A stretch of DNA of 62,477 nucleotides from Seison nebaliae (taxonomy: Eukaryota > Rotifera > Pararotatoria > Seisonacea > Seisonidae): NCBI GenBank assembly GCA_023231475.1, contig JALJEE010002025.1, forward strand, positions 1-62,477, given 5' to 3'. The position numbers and the translations under genes were made by a program. Within the stretch, counting starts at the first letter, position 1; each line of letters starts with the position of its first letter. Shown piece by piece: positions 1-11,954 of the stretch. The notes beneath the pieces were generated by a model. The model was not told where the DNA came from and ran no database searches. It worked only from the letters and a program-made list of their open reading frames with translations.

Positions 1-652
1 AGGATAATAATTAGAAAAGAATAGAAAAGAATTTCTACAAATAGTCTGTTTTATCAAACCTTTAGGTGGCCACGGAAGGATTTCTTTGGATTTTTTTACT
101 CTCCAACTCCAATAGAACGAAATCCAAATGGCCATCCCTGATCTACACCATTAATCTACAACCTGTAGATCTTAAGAAATATCTCGAAAATAAACAGTCG
201 AAAAAACTTTAGAATTCTTTGTGACTAACATGACCATTAAAACTTTCAAATTGAAAGTTTCAATGCACAACAAATATATATTTCAATGGAAAGCAACGCT
301 TTCAAAGCATCTGATCGTTGTTATCAATTACATTGAATAATGTATATTAAATAATGAGATCTAGATGAGAGAAATTACGGTGGAAAAACACAAACAGATA
401 GAATTCCAAAGAAACAGAAAAGAATTTAACTCAAATATTAGTTCAAATGATGAAAAGCCTAACATTATGTTCGGGAAGATTTTATTGAACTCGCTTCTTA
501 TTAGAACGACTTCGTTTTAGAACTTACAAGTTGGAGAAAGATGAATAATGCTTATTAATGGTTAATCATTATAGAATGAAAGATAAATTATTAATGAACG
601 ATGAAGTGAATCATTTAGAACATGTGATTAATATACTATTCGAGTTATTACA
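1..652. other. intergenic, no gene seen
   Basis: The sequence is AT-rich, with no open frame of useful length and no recognisable RNA gene. It may hold the promoter of the small gene starting at 653. Confidence 0.5.
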
Positions 653-943
653 ATGTTTGTAAATGTTCATTTCCTGGTTATTACAAGCACTTTAGTTTTA
701 AAAAAATTCGTCGAAATGTTTTTCAATAATGGTTTCAATATTTGGGAGGAGTATGAACTCAACTGTAGAAGTACATCGATTCTTTTACTCTTAATTGTTA
801 TCTATATTGGTGTTTATCGATATCGAAATGGAATATGGAAATTCGTTTTTGAACATTGGGAGAAGCTTTTGGATTTTTTCTTCAAGTTCAAAAGTAACGG
901 TACCCAAACACCAGAAGAATGGAACAAGAAAAAGACATCATAA
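653..943 (+). CDS. hypothetical small membrane protein
   Basis: This is a 96-residue frame beginning at an ATG, of unknown function. It has two hydrophobic stretches, near residues 7-15 and a stronger one near 42-57 (SILLLLIVIYIGVY), followed by a basic, aromatic-rich tail. A canonical AATAAA lies at 980-985, 37 bases after the stop, which supports a transcribed 3' end. No domain is recognised. It could also be the last exon of a longer gene whose 5' exons I did not find, or a chance frame. Confidence 0.3.
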   Translation: MFVNVHFLVITSTLVLKKFVEMFFNNGFNIWEEYELNCRSTSILLLLIVIYIGVYRYRNGIWKFVFEHWEKLLDFFFKFKSNGTQTPEEWNKKKTS

Positions 944-1126
944 AATTTGAAAAGACATTTAATTCTAACTCTTAATTTTAATAAACCAATTGATTCCTCA
1001 ACAAATTTTTTATCATATACCAAAAAATCTAATTATTTATTAGAAACATAAAAATGTCACGGAAGAGGATACATTTGACAATAGACGAACGAAGATAACA
1101 AGGATAGAAAAGGATTCGAATTAAAA

Positions 1127-2050
1127 TTAATCCCATTTTTGTCGAAATACAGATGAATTAATCTTACGGTTGCCTTCCGGTTTGGACGTACAACCTTTCC
1201 CAGCAACCACATACTTATCGTTATCTTGTCCAATCACTTCTACATATCCGACATCCGGATTAGTATCTCTTTTTCCTTGGGCATTTGCTTGAACTACTTT
1301 GTCGCAAATTTTCACAGAATTCGCATGTAACATACAATCGCTTTTGATGCAACCCTGACGAATAAAGAATAATATGAATATTTTCAGTTGATTGAAATAG
1401 AATGATTGAAAAAATACTTCTTGTGGCGTAGTACAAGTTATCTTAACCATTTGTCCGCCAATCACCTCATAGCGAGCTGCTGTGATACGTTGTAATTCTT
1501 TAGTAATACTTGGTGCTTCATTTCAACAAGGAGAAAAGTTATAAATAAGTTTAAAAGAAAAAGTACAAAGTTCTAGTTTCCTTTTACCGCACTTATCACA
1601 TATTTTCTCTGGTAATCTCTTGATTAGACTTCATAAAAAAGAACAATGATAGAAATGGAGAAATAAATGTGATGCAGAAACTGTGAGATAGGAACATGAT
1701 CGATTGGAGATGTGTCGAGGGAAAAAGTTGGTCGGTTCTTTTCAACTTTTTTCGTTAATTTATCATGATCCGATATGATGTGTCCATCATAGATCGATCT
1801 CCTCCACTGAGTCTTTTTTAATTAATTAAAGAACATTTTAATTGTTAGATTGAAATGAATTAGAACTTTTTGTTCGTGTGGTTTGATGCAATACCAACTG
1901 CCAATTTGACCATGGTCTTTTATCGCTTCTATTTTCTGTTCACAACATTCGCAACTGGAATAAGAGGAAATAAGCGTATTTAAATTAATAATCAAATAAC
2001 GGTATGTTAAATGAATCGGAATTATCTTTCGATTCTTCGGTATCCTTCAT
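1127..2050 (-). CDS. uncharacterised cysteine-rich protein, five exons
   Basis: Five exons join in phase: 2050-2001, 1954-1835, 1628-1588, 1515-1418 and 1354-1127 (537 bases, 178 residues). The middle introns carry good acceptors (for example TTATTCCAG before 1954). The short acidic N-terminus is followed by a C-x-C-C-E-Q motif (about residues 18-23), then spaced cysteines in ICDKC and KITC...GCIKSDC, and a Gly/Lys-rich C-terminus (VVAGKGC). The even cysteine spacing suggests a disulphide-stabilised or metal-binding fold, but no family is recognised. No signal peptide is visible at the chosen start, so a 5' exon may be missing. Exon joining is my inference; the phases all agree. Confidence 0.5.
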
Positions 2051-2422
2051 TTTTACAGAATAGAATGACAAAGATTTAGGAAAGACTAAAACAAAAATAA
2101 ACAAAATTACTATTTTTAACTTCGATTTTTTCTAACATTTCTCCAAAATAAAACGAATTTTCTTTAAATTTCAAAACATGTTCCCCACCTGTGTTGGAAA
2201 AAGACCATATTTAAATGATTTCTGATAATAAACACGAAATCCTTTCTAAACCAAAGTTTGAGGAATAGTTATTGTTAATACAACTTACAATTTGAGGTGT
2301 TAAGAAAATAAATTAAAGAAACAAATTTCCTGTGAATTAAGAATATTAACAGTAGTTGTAAGTAATTATATAAAGTTCGAATTAGAACATATTATTGAAG
2401 AAAGAAAAAGATAGAACATACT

Positions 2423-4246
2423 CTAAATAGTTTTCGGTTGTAACAAATTAGTAGTTTCTTCTTCATCATCTATATAGTTATAACTTCTAAAAGTTTTATC
2501 GAAAAACTGTTTTAATGAATTCCTATACTCTGTTTTCTCCTCGATATTCAGTTGTGTTTTAGTCGAATCAGAATGATTACTTATTACATATGTATTAGTA
2601 TCTTTTGGTTGGGGATTAATGTGCACAGTTTTCTCACAACTGTCAGTAAATTCATCATCATCTGTCGCCATACATGGATCTGTCAAGTTAGTTTGCGGAT
2701 AAGTATTTGTAAACTGACTTTCATCAATTGTATTAGGTAGACCTTTGTAATAGATTCTATTCGAAAAATTAAAATTATCGTCTCGTCCTCCTATAGATGA
2801 GAAGGTGGTCGATAGTGATAATTTTTTCCTTCTTCTTTCATTGAAAGTCACACTTCTACTTTTACTCTTTGAACTTTTCAAAATTGAAGAAGTTTTCATA
2901 TTAGTAGATGATGAACCTTTCAAAGCTTTAGTGGATATATTAGGTGTTACTGGAAAGGAATAGTGTCCTTCATATTCGCTACCTTTAGTCGCATATTCTT
3001 CTTCGAATTTTACATCAACTTTGTCAATTTCATTATTTTTCGCTTCAATTTCTTCATTGATCTTCTCTTCAATTTCATCATTAATCTTCTTATGAAGTTC
3101 TTCATCCGAATTTACTCCCGATTTCTTTACATCTATTAAGTAATCGGGTGTCATTGGATAACGTGATCTATTTATACTATTACGTTCTATACTTACATCG
3201 GAAGGATGTTCCACTCGATGAGTTACACTGGAATTCCATTGTTCGTTCAATTCACCAAATGACATACCTCTTGCTGGTTGACGATAATCATCGTTTACAA
3301 AAGAAGCTGGTGGCATTCCTAATTTTTCCATTATCTCATCCATAATCTCTATTCTTTCCGAACTGAGACGTGTATAATAATAAACTTGTAGACAGATGAG
3401 ATATAAAAGTAGAATAGCAGTAATTAATGCAATTATTACACAATATAAACGGAAAGACTTATAACTCATTTTGATGAGAGGACCATGATGACCACGTTTT
3501 CCATGAGTGATTATTATATCAGTTGTATCATCCTTGTCACAAGAGTAACCTATCTCAAAATTTTCAATTGGTATTATCAAACTTATCAGAGCGATTGATC
3601 GATGAAAGAAATCATCGTTTTTCAATAAAATACTTAGAAAGAGGAAATAAATGAAATTAATCATTTTTAGCTTTGGGAAGAAGATGAAAATTTATTGAAA
3701 TTATTAAAAGGAAATGACGAACTTGATTTCCTGAATTACGGGCATGATGCTTATTTATTTTGAGTGCTGCATGATCTCGCATAAACATATGATGTACTAA
3801 CGCTTTCCGATAATAACGTGAAAATAATCGATTCTTCCTATCGAACAAATCTTCTATATCATCAATAGCTCGATCACGATTCAATCGATTTATACTATTA
3901 TGCAACTAACATTTGACAATTAAGACAATTCAGTTATAATTAATTATAAGAAATTAACTGTAATCTTCACATTCTCGTCCCGATGACAATAATTCACGAG
4001 ACAGGCTGCAGGAGTCTCATCAAGATAATTAATGAAACAAGACTTTTTTGCGAAATATTCCGACAATGCATTCAATTTCCTATCTACAACATTAACATCA
4101 ACGCTAACAATACAACTGAATGAATAATTACGCGTTGCGACCCACGGTTGCAGCACTGCCCATTGTGAGGGATATGTAGTATCGTCTTGCAGTTTATCGT
4201 AAAATACACGACAAAGTAAACGTTTCTTAAATGACGAATAAGTTAA
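2423..4246 (-). CDS. uncharacterised single-pass membrane protein (5' end missing)
   Basis: At least three exons: about 4246-3957, then from 3905 to about 3725, then about 3672-2423. The start codon and signal peptide must lie further upstream and were not located. The N-terminal part has several cysteines and an N-x-S site and looks extracellular. The last exon has a strong membrane segment (LYCVIIALITAILLLYLICL) followed by a long Ser/Glu/Lys-rich tail of about 340 residues. The tail contains K-S-R-S-V-T-F, which fits the RVxF pattern for docking protein phosphatase 1; this is only a short-motif match. The join between the second and third exons is ambiguous: a 52-base intron gives phase 0, and an alternative donor gives phase 1. 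Family unknown. Confidence 0.5.
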
Positions 4247-5846
4247 CTTTAAAATAATGTAAAATACTTAATGAACTCCGACAACTAACTATTGGATCGA
4301 TTGAAACTAGTACGACAGCTTGATATGATTTAGTATGAACATAATTCTTTCGTTTATAAAAGAAATACACTTTCTACGATCATTAAGCATTAGCACATAT
4401 TGACTAAATAATATGATAAAGAAGTCGATTTAAACATTTCTCATTTTCGAATAAATGTCCATCGTCTCACAATTGACGTTGCCAATATGCAAATAAAATG
4501 ATTGTTTCGCTGGATTTAGGAAATATAAAACTAGGTAATAATTCGATGACTTAATGTCAATTGAATATTACTAACCAACATAATAGAAAACATTTCCGGC
4601 ATAAACTTTTGAGGCATCAAATGCAACAAAATCAAATTTCATTGTTTAAATCGATTCTTACTCTTTAATTGGGAAAACAATCAACTTTGTTTATTGTCTC
4701 AATTTAATATATTTTCTTTAATATACAACAACCAATGCTCATCCATCTCAAATTCTTTAAATCATTAATTTCCGATAATATGTATCATATCATTTTAACG
4801 ATCAGCAAACATAAATATATATATATGCGTATATATATATATATATATATATAAGTAATTTTAAGAAAACTTTTTCCTCTTTTTAAAATTCACCAAATTT
4901 AAAATTTTTGAAAAGTTTCAGATGAATAAATGACGTGATAGATTTATGAAACAAAGTTAATTTACGTAAATTTTAGGTAGAATTTAATTTTGATTCTTAT
5001 TTTGATGATTAATTAGTCATCTAATGGGTTTTATAATATATTCAATATATTATATTGTTTTTCATTTAATTTAATGTATAAAACTGAAATTTCTAAATCT
5101 CTAAATTATAAGTTTTAAAATCAATATTTCCACACTTTTAATTTTCCAATTCTTTATCAGATCGAATTCGGATAAATAACTTCTTTGGACACTTTTCGAT
5201 GTCAATATTATTATTGTTATTATTATGATGCTATGTTGTTAATAAGTTAAAACGAATTCGAACGAATATTGTTTTGTTTAACAAAAGTTTAATATCGTCT
5301 CTGCAATCATATAAAAGTGTCACAGTAAGAGTATATTTGTGAGAAGAAATTGTGTGGCGATCAACAGTTTTTAACTGACACACTCTTATGGATGACACGT
5401 ATTACTAATGGATTTATGGATTTTCAACACCAAATACTAATTATAGTTCTTCTAACTACAATGTTGTCGTGTGTAGACTGTATGAGAGAGAGGAGCAAAT
5501 AATAATGAATTATTAAAATTTAAACGTTAAGGATTGGAGAAAGAATTTGACAACACATTAGTGCGCGCTATATTAAGAGGAACGACTAATGAAAATTTCT
5601 AGAAATTATTTAATAATATTTAAGTTATTGTAATTCTTTATCAGAAATGTTTCAATACAGAAGAATCATAAGGATGTCCCAACCAAAGGAGAGATGGAAC
5701 AGATCAGATTAGAAACTGTGAATGGTCGAAAGAAAATTCGTAGACACAAGAGAAACGAGACATTTGTAGGTGATTGAAGTGAATGCAAATAGTAGAAACT
5801 CTCATTGAATGTCGCCCAACGAGTCGGAGAGAAGGAAATCAATGAG
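4247..5846. other. intergenic, no supported gene
   Basis: AT-rich spacer. It must hold the missing 5' exon of the minus-strand membrane protein and the leader of the plus-strand gene at 5847, but no exon could be defended. It contains the TA repeat at 4814-4853. Confidence 0.4.
4814..4853. repeat. TA dinucleotide microsatellite
   Basis: A run of alternating TA interrupted once by a GCG triplet. It is likely variable in length and of no coding use. Confidence 0.9.
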
Positions 5847-6302
5847 ATGACACATCAAATGACGTTTATGTTATGTATCTCTACATTCTGCTTTATTACA
5901 ATTCACAATACTAATTTCAATGTGCCCTCGCCTTCATCTCCATCATTCTTCCTTCTAAATTTCATCGCAAATCAATCGACTGAATTCCAGAAAGAATATT
6001 TCATCAATTATTATTCAAATGATTCAACTCAATCTTATATTCGACTTGGTAATCTCATGGATGAAAGGGAAGAATTCAATGAAACTAATGAATTCACAAA
6101 TAAATCAACAACTACATCTTCATCGTTAATTTCAATTGCTGTTAAAACATCGTCAAGAATTCACAATCAAACTATCAGTGAGTCAAATCAAACGATCGCC
6201 AAAGACGACCAACTTCCACATCATAACAACATTAAGCAATTCGCTCTTCCTTTCCTTCTCCCAATTTGTATTCATCTCATAGTTTCATTTTATATCATTT
6301 GA
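5847..6302 (+). CDS. probable secreted GPI-anchored Ser/Thr-rich protein
   Basis: The frame runs 151 residues from the first ATG. The N-terminus is a hydrophobic signal-like stretch (FMLCISTFCFITI). The middle is rich in Ser, Thr and Asn with many N-x-S/T sites (NQS, NDS, NET, NKS, NQT). The C-terminus is a short hydrophobic tail (FALPFLLPICIHLIVSFYII) ending at the stop, as in GPI-attachment signals. This gives a small, heavily glycosylated surface protein. The function is unknown. The open frame continues upstream without ATG, so an earlier exon is possible. Confidence 0.42.
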   Translation: MTHQMTFMLCISTFCFITIHNTNFNVPSPSSPSFFLLNFIANQSTEFQKEYFINYYSNDSTQSYIRLGNLMDEREEFNETNEFTNKSTTTSSSLISIAVKTSSRIHNQTISESNQTIAKDDQLPHHNNIKQFALPFLLPICIHLIVSFYII

Positions 6303-6942
6303 TATTATTATCATTCAATCTGTGCATTATCATACCTTTATTTTCATTTCATAATTCTTTCTTTGCTAAATGTAAATGTTAGTGAATTCAAAGGAATTTC
6401 GTTTTTTAAATATCTATTTGAATGGTTTGTTGTAAGATAAGCTGATAGTTTTTTACTTTTTAAAATTGCTTTTCCTAGTTAATTAGAGAGAGACAAATCA
6501 GACACATATCACTAATTCCTTTGAATGAATTATACGAATAATTCGAATTCCCGCCAAATAATCTTGAAAATGTTCCTTATACAAAATTTGCGGACTATTA
6601 AGCTTAAAATTTGAAAATTTAGAATAATAAATCTTCCGAAATTCAAAAATTTATTTGTTATTCTTCTATTTCGCATATTTTTGTTACGCTGTTCTTTTGA
6701 AGGGATATAATTTATTCGAGTTCTTTTTATTGATATGGTACTTTGTGAAAAGTCTTCCTTTTACTTCAATTATAAGCGAACATTGAAAAGAATTGTTGGT
6801 GATTGAAAAATTCATTTTATTTGTGTATCTGATTTTCCATCCCACAATTTTTACTTCCTTCATTGATACATACGTACATATAGGTACATTCCACGAATCT
6901 CTCAACACTAATCGACCAGTATTTGACGAGATAAAAATTGAG
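6303..6942. other. intergenic and probable 5' leader of the otubain gene
   Basis: The frame of the next gene stays open upstream of 6943 without an ATG. A TACATATAG acceptor-like site near 6882 suggests a 5' untranslated exon. Nothing else was seen. Confidence 0.35.
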
Positions 6943-7791
6943 ATGAGTTCAATGAACGAATATGAGATGCATTGTGCTCAACAGAAGTTGTGTGAACAAC
7001 TTCAGAGACAAATGCCGTTGATCACTGATACTTTAGATTTGAAGAATGTTCTCGAAAGTCGATACGCTGATAATTCGCCATATTCTAAGAATATCAATAA
7101 ATTATTGGAATCTTTCCGTGCCATTCGAATGATTCGTGGTGACGGAAACTGTTTCTATCGATCATTCGCTATCGGTCTATTGGAAATATTGGATAGTGAA
7201 CAACAAATAAATTTTCTATTAAGAATTGTGAATGAGGCAAAAGAATTCCTCATTGACAATGGATATGATGAAATGACGACAGATGATTGTTTCAGTCAAT
7301 GGGAATATATTTTGGTAGAGATGAAACGATATATTCGTCTCCCAATGGAACAGAGGAAAAAGTTAATAAATAACGTTTTTCTCAATCTTGACGAGAGCAA
7401 TTATATCATTGCTGCTATTCGTCTGATTAGTTCATATGCCATCCAATTCTTTTGGGAGGATTTCCAATATTTTATCGATTGTGAGACGAAACCGGGTGAA
7501 TCGGCACGTGATGCTCTTCGTCGATTTTGTCAAAGTACAATCGAACCGATTGGGAGAGACATTGATCATGTGACAATTACAGCATTGGCGAAAGTGATGA
7601 AATGTCCATTTGGAATCGTCAATAATGGAGATGGTTATCTTAATCGTCTCAATTTCAATTTGAAGAATTTAGATGATTTCAATGAGAATGTCATAATCTC
7701 TCCACAATTTTCAGGAATTGAAGTTTTCGACAACTGTCGACCATTTTCTCTTTTATATTCTCCGTGTCACTACGAAGTTTTATATAATTAA
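6943..7791 (+). CDS. OTUB1: otubain-type ubiquitin thioesterase (peptidase C65)
   Basis: An otubain removes ubiquitin from proteins, and OTUB1 also blocks some E2 enzymes. The single exon encodes 282 residues, the family's usual length. The catalytic box is IRGDGNCFYR with Asp67 and nucleophile Cys70. The C-terminus ends LLYSPCHYEVLYN, with the catalytic His at 276. The segment between (ESARDALRRFCQSTIEPIG...DHVTITALAKVM) matches the helical otubain core. The first in-frame ATG at 6943 is used; the upstream frame would add an unlikely hydrophobic extension. OTUB1 versus OTUB2 is not certain. All catalytic residues seen are intact, so it should be active. Confidence 0.88.
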   Translation: MSSMNEYEMHCAQQKLCEQLQRQMPLITDTLDLKNVLESRYADNSPYSKNINKLLESFRAIRMIRGDGNCFYRSFAIGLLEILDSEQQINFLLRIVNEAKEFLIDNGYDEMTTDDCFSQWEYILVEMKRYIRLPMEQRKKLINNVFLNLDESNYIIAAIRLISSYAIQFFWEDFQYFIDCETKPGESARDALRRFCQSTIEPIGRDIDHVTITALAKVMKCPFGIVNNGDGYLNRLNFNLKNLDDFNENVIISPQFSGIEVFDNCRPFSLLYSPCHYEVLYN

Positions 7792-7969
7792 ATATTTTTT
7801 TCTAATATCGATAATCGGACGACTCATTTATTTAATTTATCAATCACAACACAAATATTTTCCTAATTATTATTTTCTCCAAACATTTTCAATGAAAATT
7901 TTCCTTTTCTTTTCATAGTTCGACTTGATTTATTTATTTTTTTAAAAGCGTCAGATTTTCCTTTTATTG

Positions 7970-10900
7970 ATGATGTGTGATTCAGAAGATGATGAAGCAA
8001 AAATGAGTATAAAATATCGAGAGTGTTTCCAGTTATATAATCAGGATTTATTCAAAGATGGAAATGTCGATGAGAAAATGGTATCAGATTTGGAAACTGA
8101 TGTGGGATCGGATGATGATTCTGATAACGATTCTTCATTAGATTGTGCTCCCCCTGAGAAACCGAATATCTTATCTCGAGAACGACGTCATAAGAAACCG
8201 TGGACTATCAAAGATTTGGCACCAGAAGTCTTGAAAGAAATTTTGGGAACATCTCAACCTGATACTTTGCAGGGAGGAAGTGCATTTGCTGGTTCTAGTG
8301 GTGGAGGAGGAGGAGGAGGAGGTGATGGTTCTGATGAAGATTACGATCCGTCGTTAGATAAAAAAACGGCGAAACGACGACGAATATTACCGAAAATAAA
8401 AACAGTGGAAACTAATTTTGAAGAGAAGAAAAAATATGATAAGAGGAAATATATGAAAACCAAATCTGGTCGTCACGTATTGAAATTTTCTTATATTAAA
8501 GGGGTGGGAAATAGGGATGGTAATAAGAAGAGAAAACTTGATCCTGAAGAAATAAGGATTCTTTCTGAATATCCAACTACAGATCTGAAGGAATTATTAT
8601 GTAATGACGATGGTGGAGAGAGTGAAGATGAGACGTATGAAGATGACCCGGAAGAGGTAGAACTGTGTCGGAAAGAGGATTATGAATTGGAAATAAATGA
8701 AGATGATAATGATGTTGAAGATGATTTGATAAAGACTGTTGTGCCATATGTTACTGAAGCTCCATTGACTTGTGTGACAGATCGTGGTGCAGTTTATTTA
8801 CCAAAGAATACAAATGATCGAGAGATCGAAAAGAAATGTACGAGAAATCCATTCGTTTATATTCATGAGATGAAGGAATTATATAAGAACGGTAAAATGA
8901 AACGAAGTGACATCGAACTTCTCTGTCATTCGCAAAGTGGAGGATTGACCAAATTTAGTTGTCTAAAATATTTGGTCTCATCTGATATGGTTTCCATTTA
9001 CAATACACAACTTTTCCAACAATTGGAAGATAATGAATGGAAAATGAAACGGAAAAAAGAGATTCATGATGCTTATCAAAGTCTTGATGGAGTTTGTAAA
9101 CAAATTTTCAAAGATAATCGCCAATATATTATCAGCAATTTTCCTGTCAGTACTCGAGCAATGAATAATCCGAATAAACGAATACAACAATCGAATATTG
9201 TTACTGAAGAACAGAAAGAGATGGATGAATTGTTTGGAGAGATAGACGATATTATTCATCGAACGAATAAAATGAAAAACAGAAAAGAAATCGAAAATGA
9301 ACCGATAGAGATTAATACTAAGAAAGTAGTGGATGATTTCGTTGAGAAGGAAGGGATCTTTTGTCAAGATCGTAAATTATATGATGATATGAAAGCGATG
9401 TTCATCAAACCTCAAATGAAATTTAATAAAGAAATTTTTCAAATTCAATCACGAATGAAAGCGAAGGAGAAAACGAGACGATTATTATTTGCAGAAAAAG
9501 AATATTATCATCCGTTATTGACCGTTTGCAGCTTATGTGGACGACGAGAGAATGACACTGTCATTTTGAAATGTTCCAGTAAATATGCTTTCTCAAAAAA
9601 GACTTTGTTGAATCAATATGGATGTCTTGAACGAATGGGAATGTTCTTCAATCGATTAATTAGCGATACTGATTCTGAAATATCATTAGGACCATTATTT
9701 GGTCCTTATTTCCTCAATAAGGAAATTCGTAGAAAATTACAGAAACAATATGAATGTGGATATTTCAATCATTTTGGAAAGACGGAAGAAAATGATATTT
9801 GTATGAAGTCTTCATTTTATAAGAAATTGATGGATGTATTGAAATCAAGTGATACATCAAAACTTCTGCGATTTTATGAATTGTTTATTCGTGCATCAAT
9901 GACAAAGAAAATGCCGTTCATTTATATGGAGAAGGAAAGTCGTCAAATGAAAGATAAATTTAAAAAGAAACGTTCATTGAATTATGTGGAAGAAATGAGA
10001 TTAAATATAAATCAATTACAAAATTTATTCAATACGTTAAGAGAGGATAATATTGAGAAAGCATATTCGACTGATGAGGATGAGATGAGTGGAATGAATA
10101 ATCATATGAGAAAAAAATTGAAGAAGAATCGTCATTCGAAAAAAGTAACGAAATTGACTAAAGTGAAAAAACGTATCGAATTCGATATTGAACGAATGAT
10201 GAATAGTCGATTAGATACGTCAAAAGAACGACTCAAATTCTTTCACACATTTATGGAATCATTAAAATTGACATATCAAGGAGTGCGACAATTAATCGAG
10301 AATGCTGAACGTAGTAATGGAGCCGTTTCTTCATCCACATCTATTGTTAACATGAATGTCGAACCGAAGAAGAAAGCCTGTTACATTACACCACAAGGTC
10401 GAGATTTCGGTTTTGAGCCTGGTTCTCCTAAACCACGTACTATGCGCAGTCAAGTAGCCCAGCGTCCTGATCATTATATTTCTCCTTCGTCAATCGTTCG
10501 CAATCCGTCACCTTCACGATTGTCACCCAGTAAAATTAGTCGTCGAATGAAAATTGAGAATTATTCGGATTCTCATTCGAAGTCGTCTCAAAAACTTGAA
10601 CGGAGACATCTTAATATGAAGAATTCCAGTTCTTCCAGGGCTCTCACAAATCCCGTGAGAGATTTAAATAAACTTTTCTTGAGAACTGATGAAAAGATGT
10701 CGAATCGTCCACCGAAAATTGGTAAGAATGTCACTGTACGAGTTCTCCAAATCGATGGACAAGGAAGTGAATGTAATACTTCGACGAATGTGGTAATCAA
10801 CAGTCCTCGTATAACTCGACGAGTTATGAAGAATAGATTGCGGGAGACAAATGAATTAAAGAAGAAAGAGGAAAGGAGAACAGGATTTGTCTGTCCAATC

Positions 10901-11516
10901 TTACAACGAATACCTCAAGATTATTTGGATATGTACAATTATTTCTGTCGTGATGCTCCCATCTATCCGACAATCATTTCGAAAAAAGAAGTTTTCACTC
11001 GAACTCAACTTCGTCAATTTAGGAATTCCATCGTCGAACTATTGAACTTAATGAAGAATGTCGATATACAAAAATTGATCACTTTCAATCATTTAACTCA
11101 TTTGGATGCGGCATATGTCCATTCTAAGTGTGCACTTTGGTCTCCATATATTTGTCAAGTATCTGGACAAATTATTGGTGTCTTTGCCACAATTCTATTT
11201 GGTGCACAAAACGTTTAATTTTTTAGTTATTTGAATAAGAATTCATTTTCATTCTTTTTAGGTTTGCCATTCCTGTGGATTATATGGAGCAACAATTCGA
11301 TGTAAAGAACGTGGATGTAAGGTCGTCCTTCATTATCCATGTGCACTTACACAATCTGGTTAATTTTAATTTTAATTTTTTTGAAATAATTTTCGTGTTT
11401 CAGGTTGTGATATGGATGAAAGTACTTATAGAATTATTTGTCCAAAACATGTCAAATGTGACATGGACCTACCAATACGAATGGAAAGAAACGGAAGAAC
11501 TGGAAACAGAAATTGA
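7970..11516 (+). CDS. large nuclear protein with C-terminal extended PHD finger
   Basis: Three exons: 7970-11214, 11263 to about 11358, and about 11404-11516 (stop TGA 11514-11516). Roughly 1,150 residues. The N-terminal half is acidic and low-complexity, with a glycine run (GGGGGGGG, about residue 111) and basic patches (KKTAKRRR), suggesting a nuclear chromatin protein. A C-x-x-C pair (VCSLCGRR) lies near residue 515. The C-terminus is an extended PHD: YVHSKCALW, then VCHSCGLYGATIRC, HYPCAL, and CPKH. This fold, as in TCF20/RAI1, PHF and KMT2 proteins, usually reads nucleosomes or histone tails. The first zinc knuckle that normally precedes the HxxCALW box is not evident. The C-terminal placement resembles TCF20/RAI1, but the remaining sequence is unfamiliar. 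Confidence 0.78.
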
Positions 11517-11954
11517 GAAACGATCAAATTCAATTAATCATTAAATTATCGAAATTCGGAGAAACAAATGATTAATTATTCTGAAATTAATTTTAATTCA
11601 TTTGTTTTAGTTGTAATGAAGAATCACGAAAAAAAATTTCCTCAATGTCTATCATTGTACGTTCTTTTTTGATTAGAGAAACAATAATTTGTTTACTTTT
11701 CTTCATCTGATATCAGTTGATGGTGACGAGGGAGAAAAAGCAAATAAAGAAAGAAATTTAAAAAAAAAATATATTTTGTCAGAAAAATAAACTATTCCAC
11801 TTTACATTTATTATGATAAAATTCATTCATATTATTGAGGGTGAATGATTTTGAGAGTTTTTATGAATTTATCATATGAGATAACGGGAAATAAAATGAT
11901 GAAAAAGAAAAAATTATATAAAATTTAAATTAATAGAGTGGGAACGGGAGAATT
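11517..11954. other. intergenic
   Basis: Spacer between the PHD gene and the GH65 gene. It includes an A-rich run near 11760 and AATAAA near 11786. No coding signal. Confidence 0.4.

Noticed and set aside
4814..4853. TA tract considered as an origin or recombination site.
   Set aside because: Simple TA microsatellites are common in AT-rich animal DNA; nothing else supports a function.
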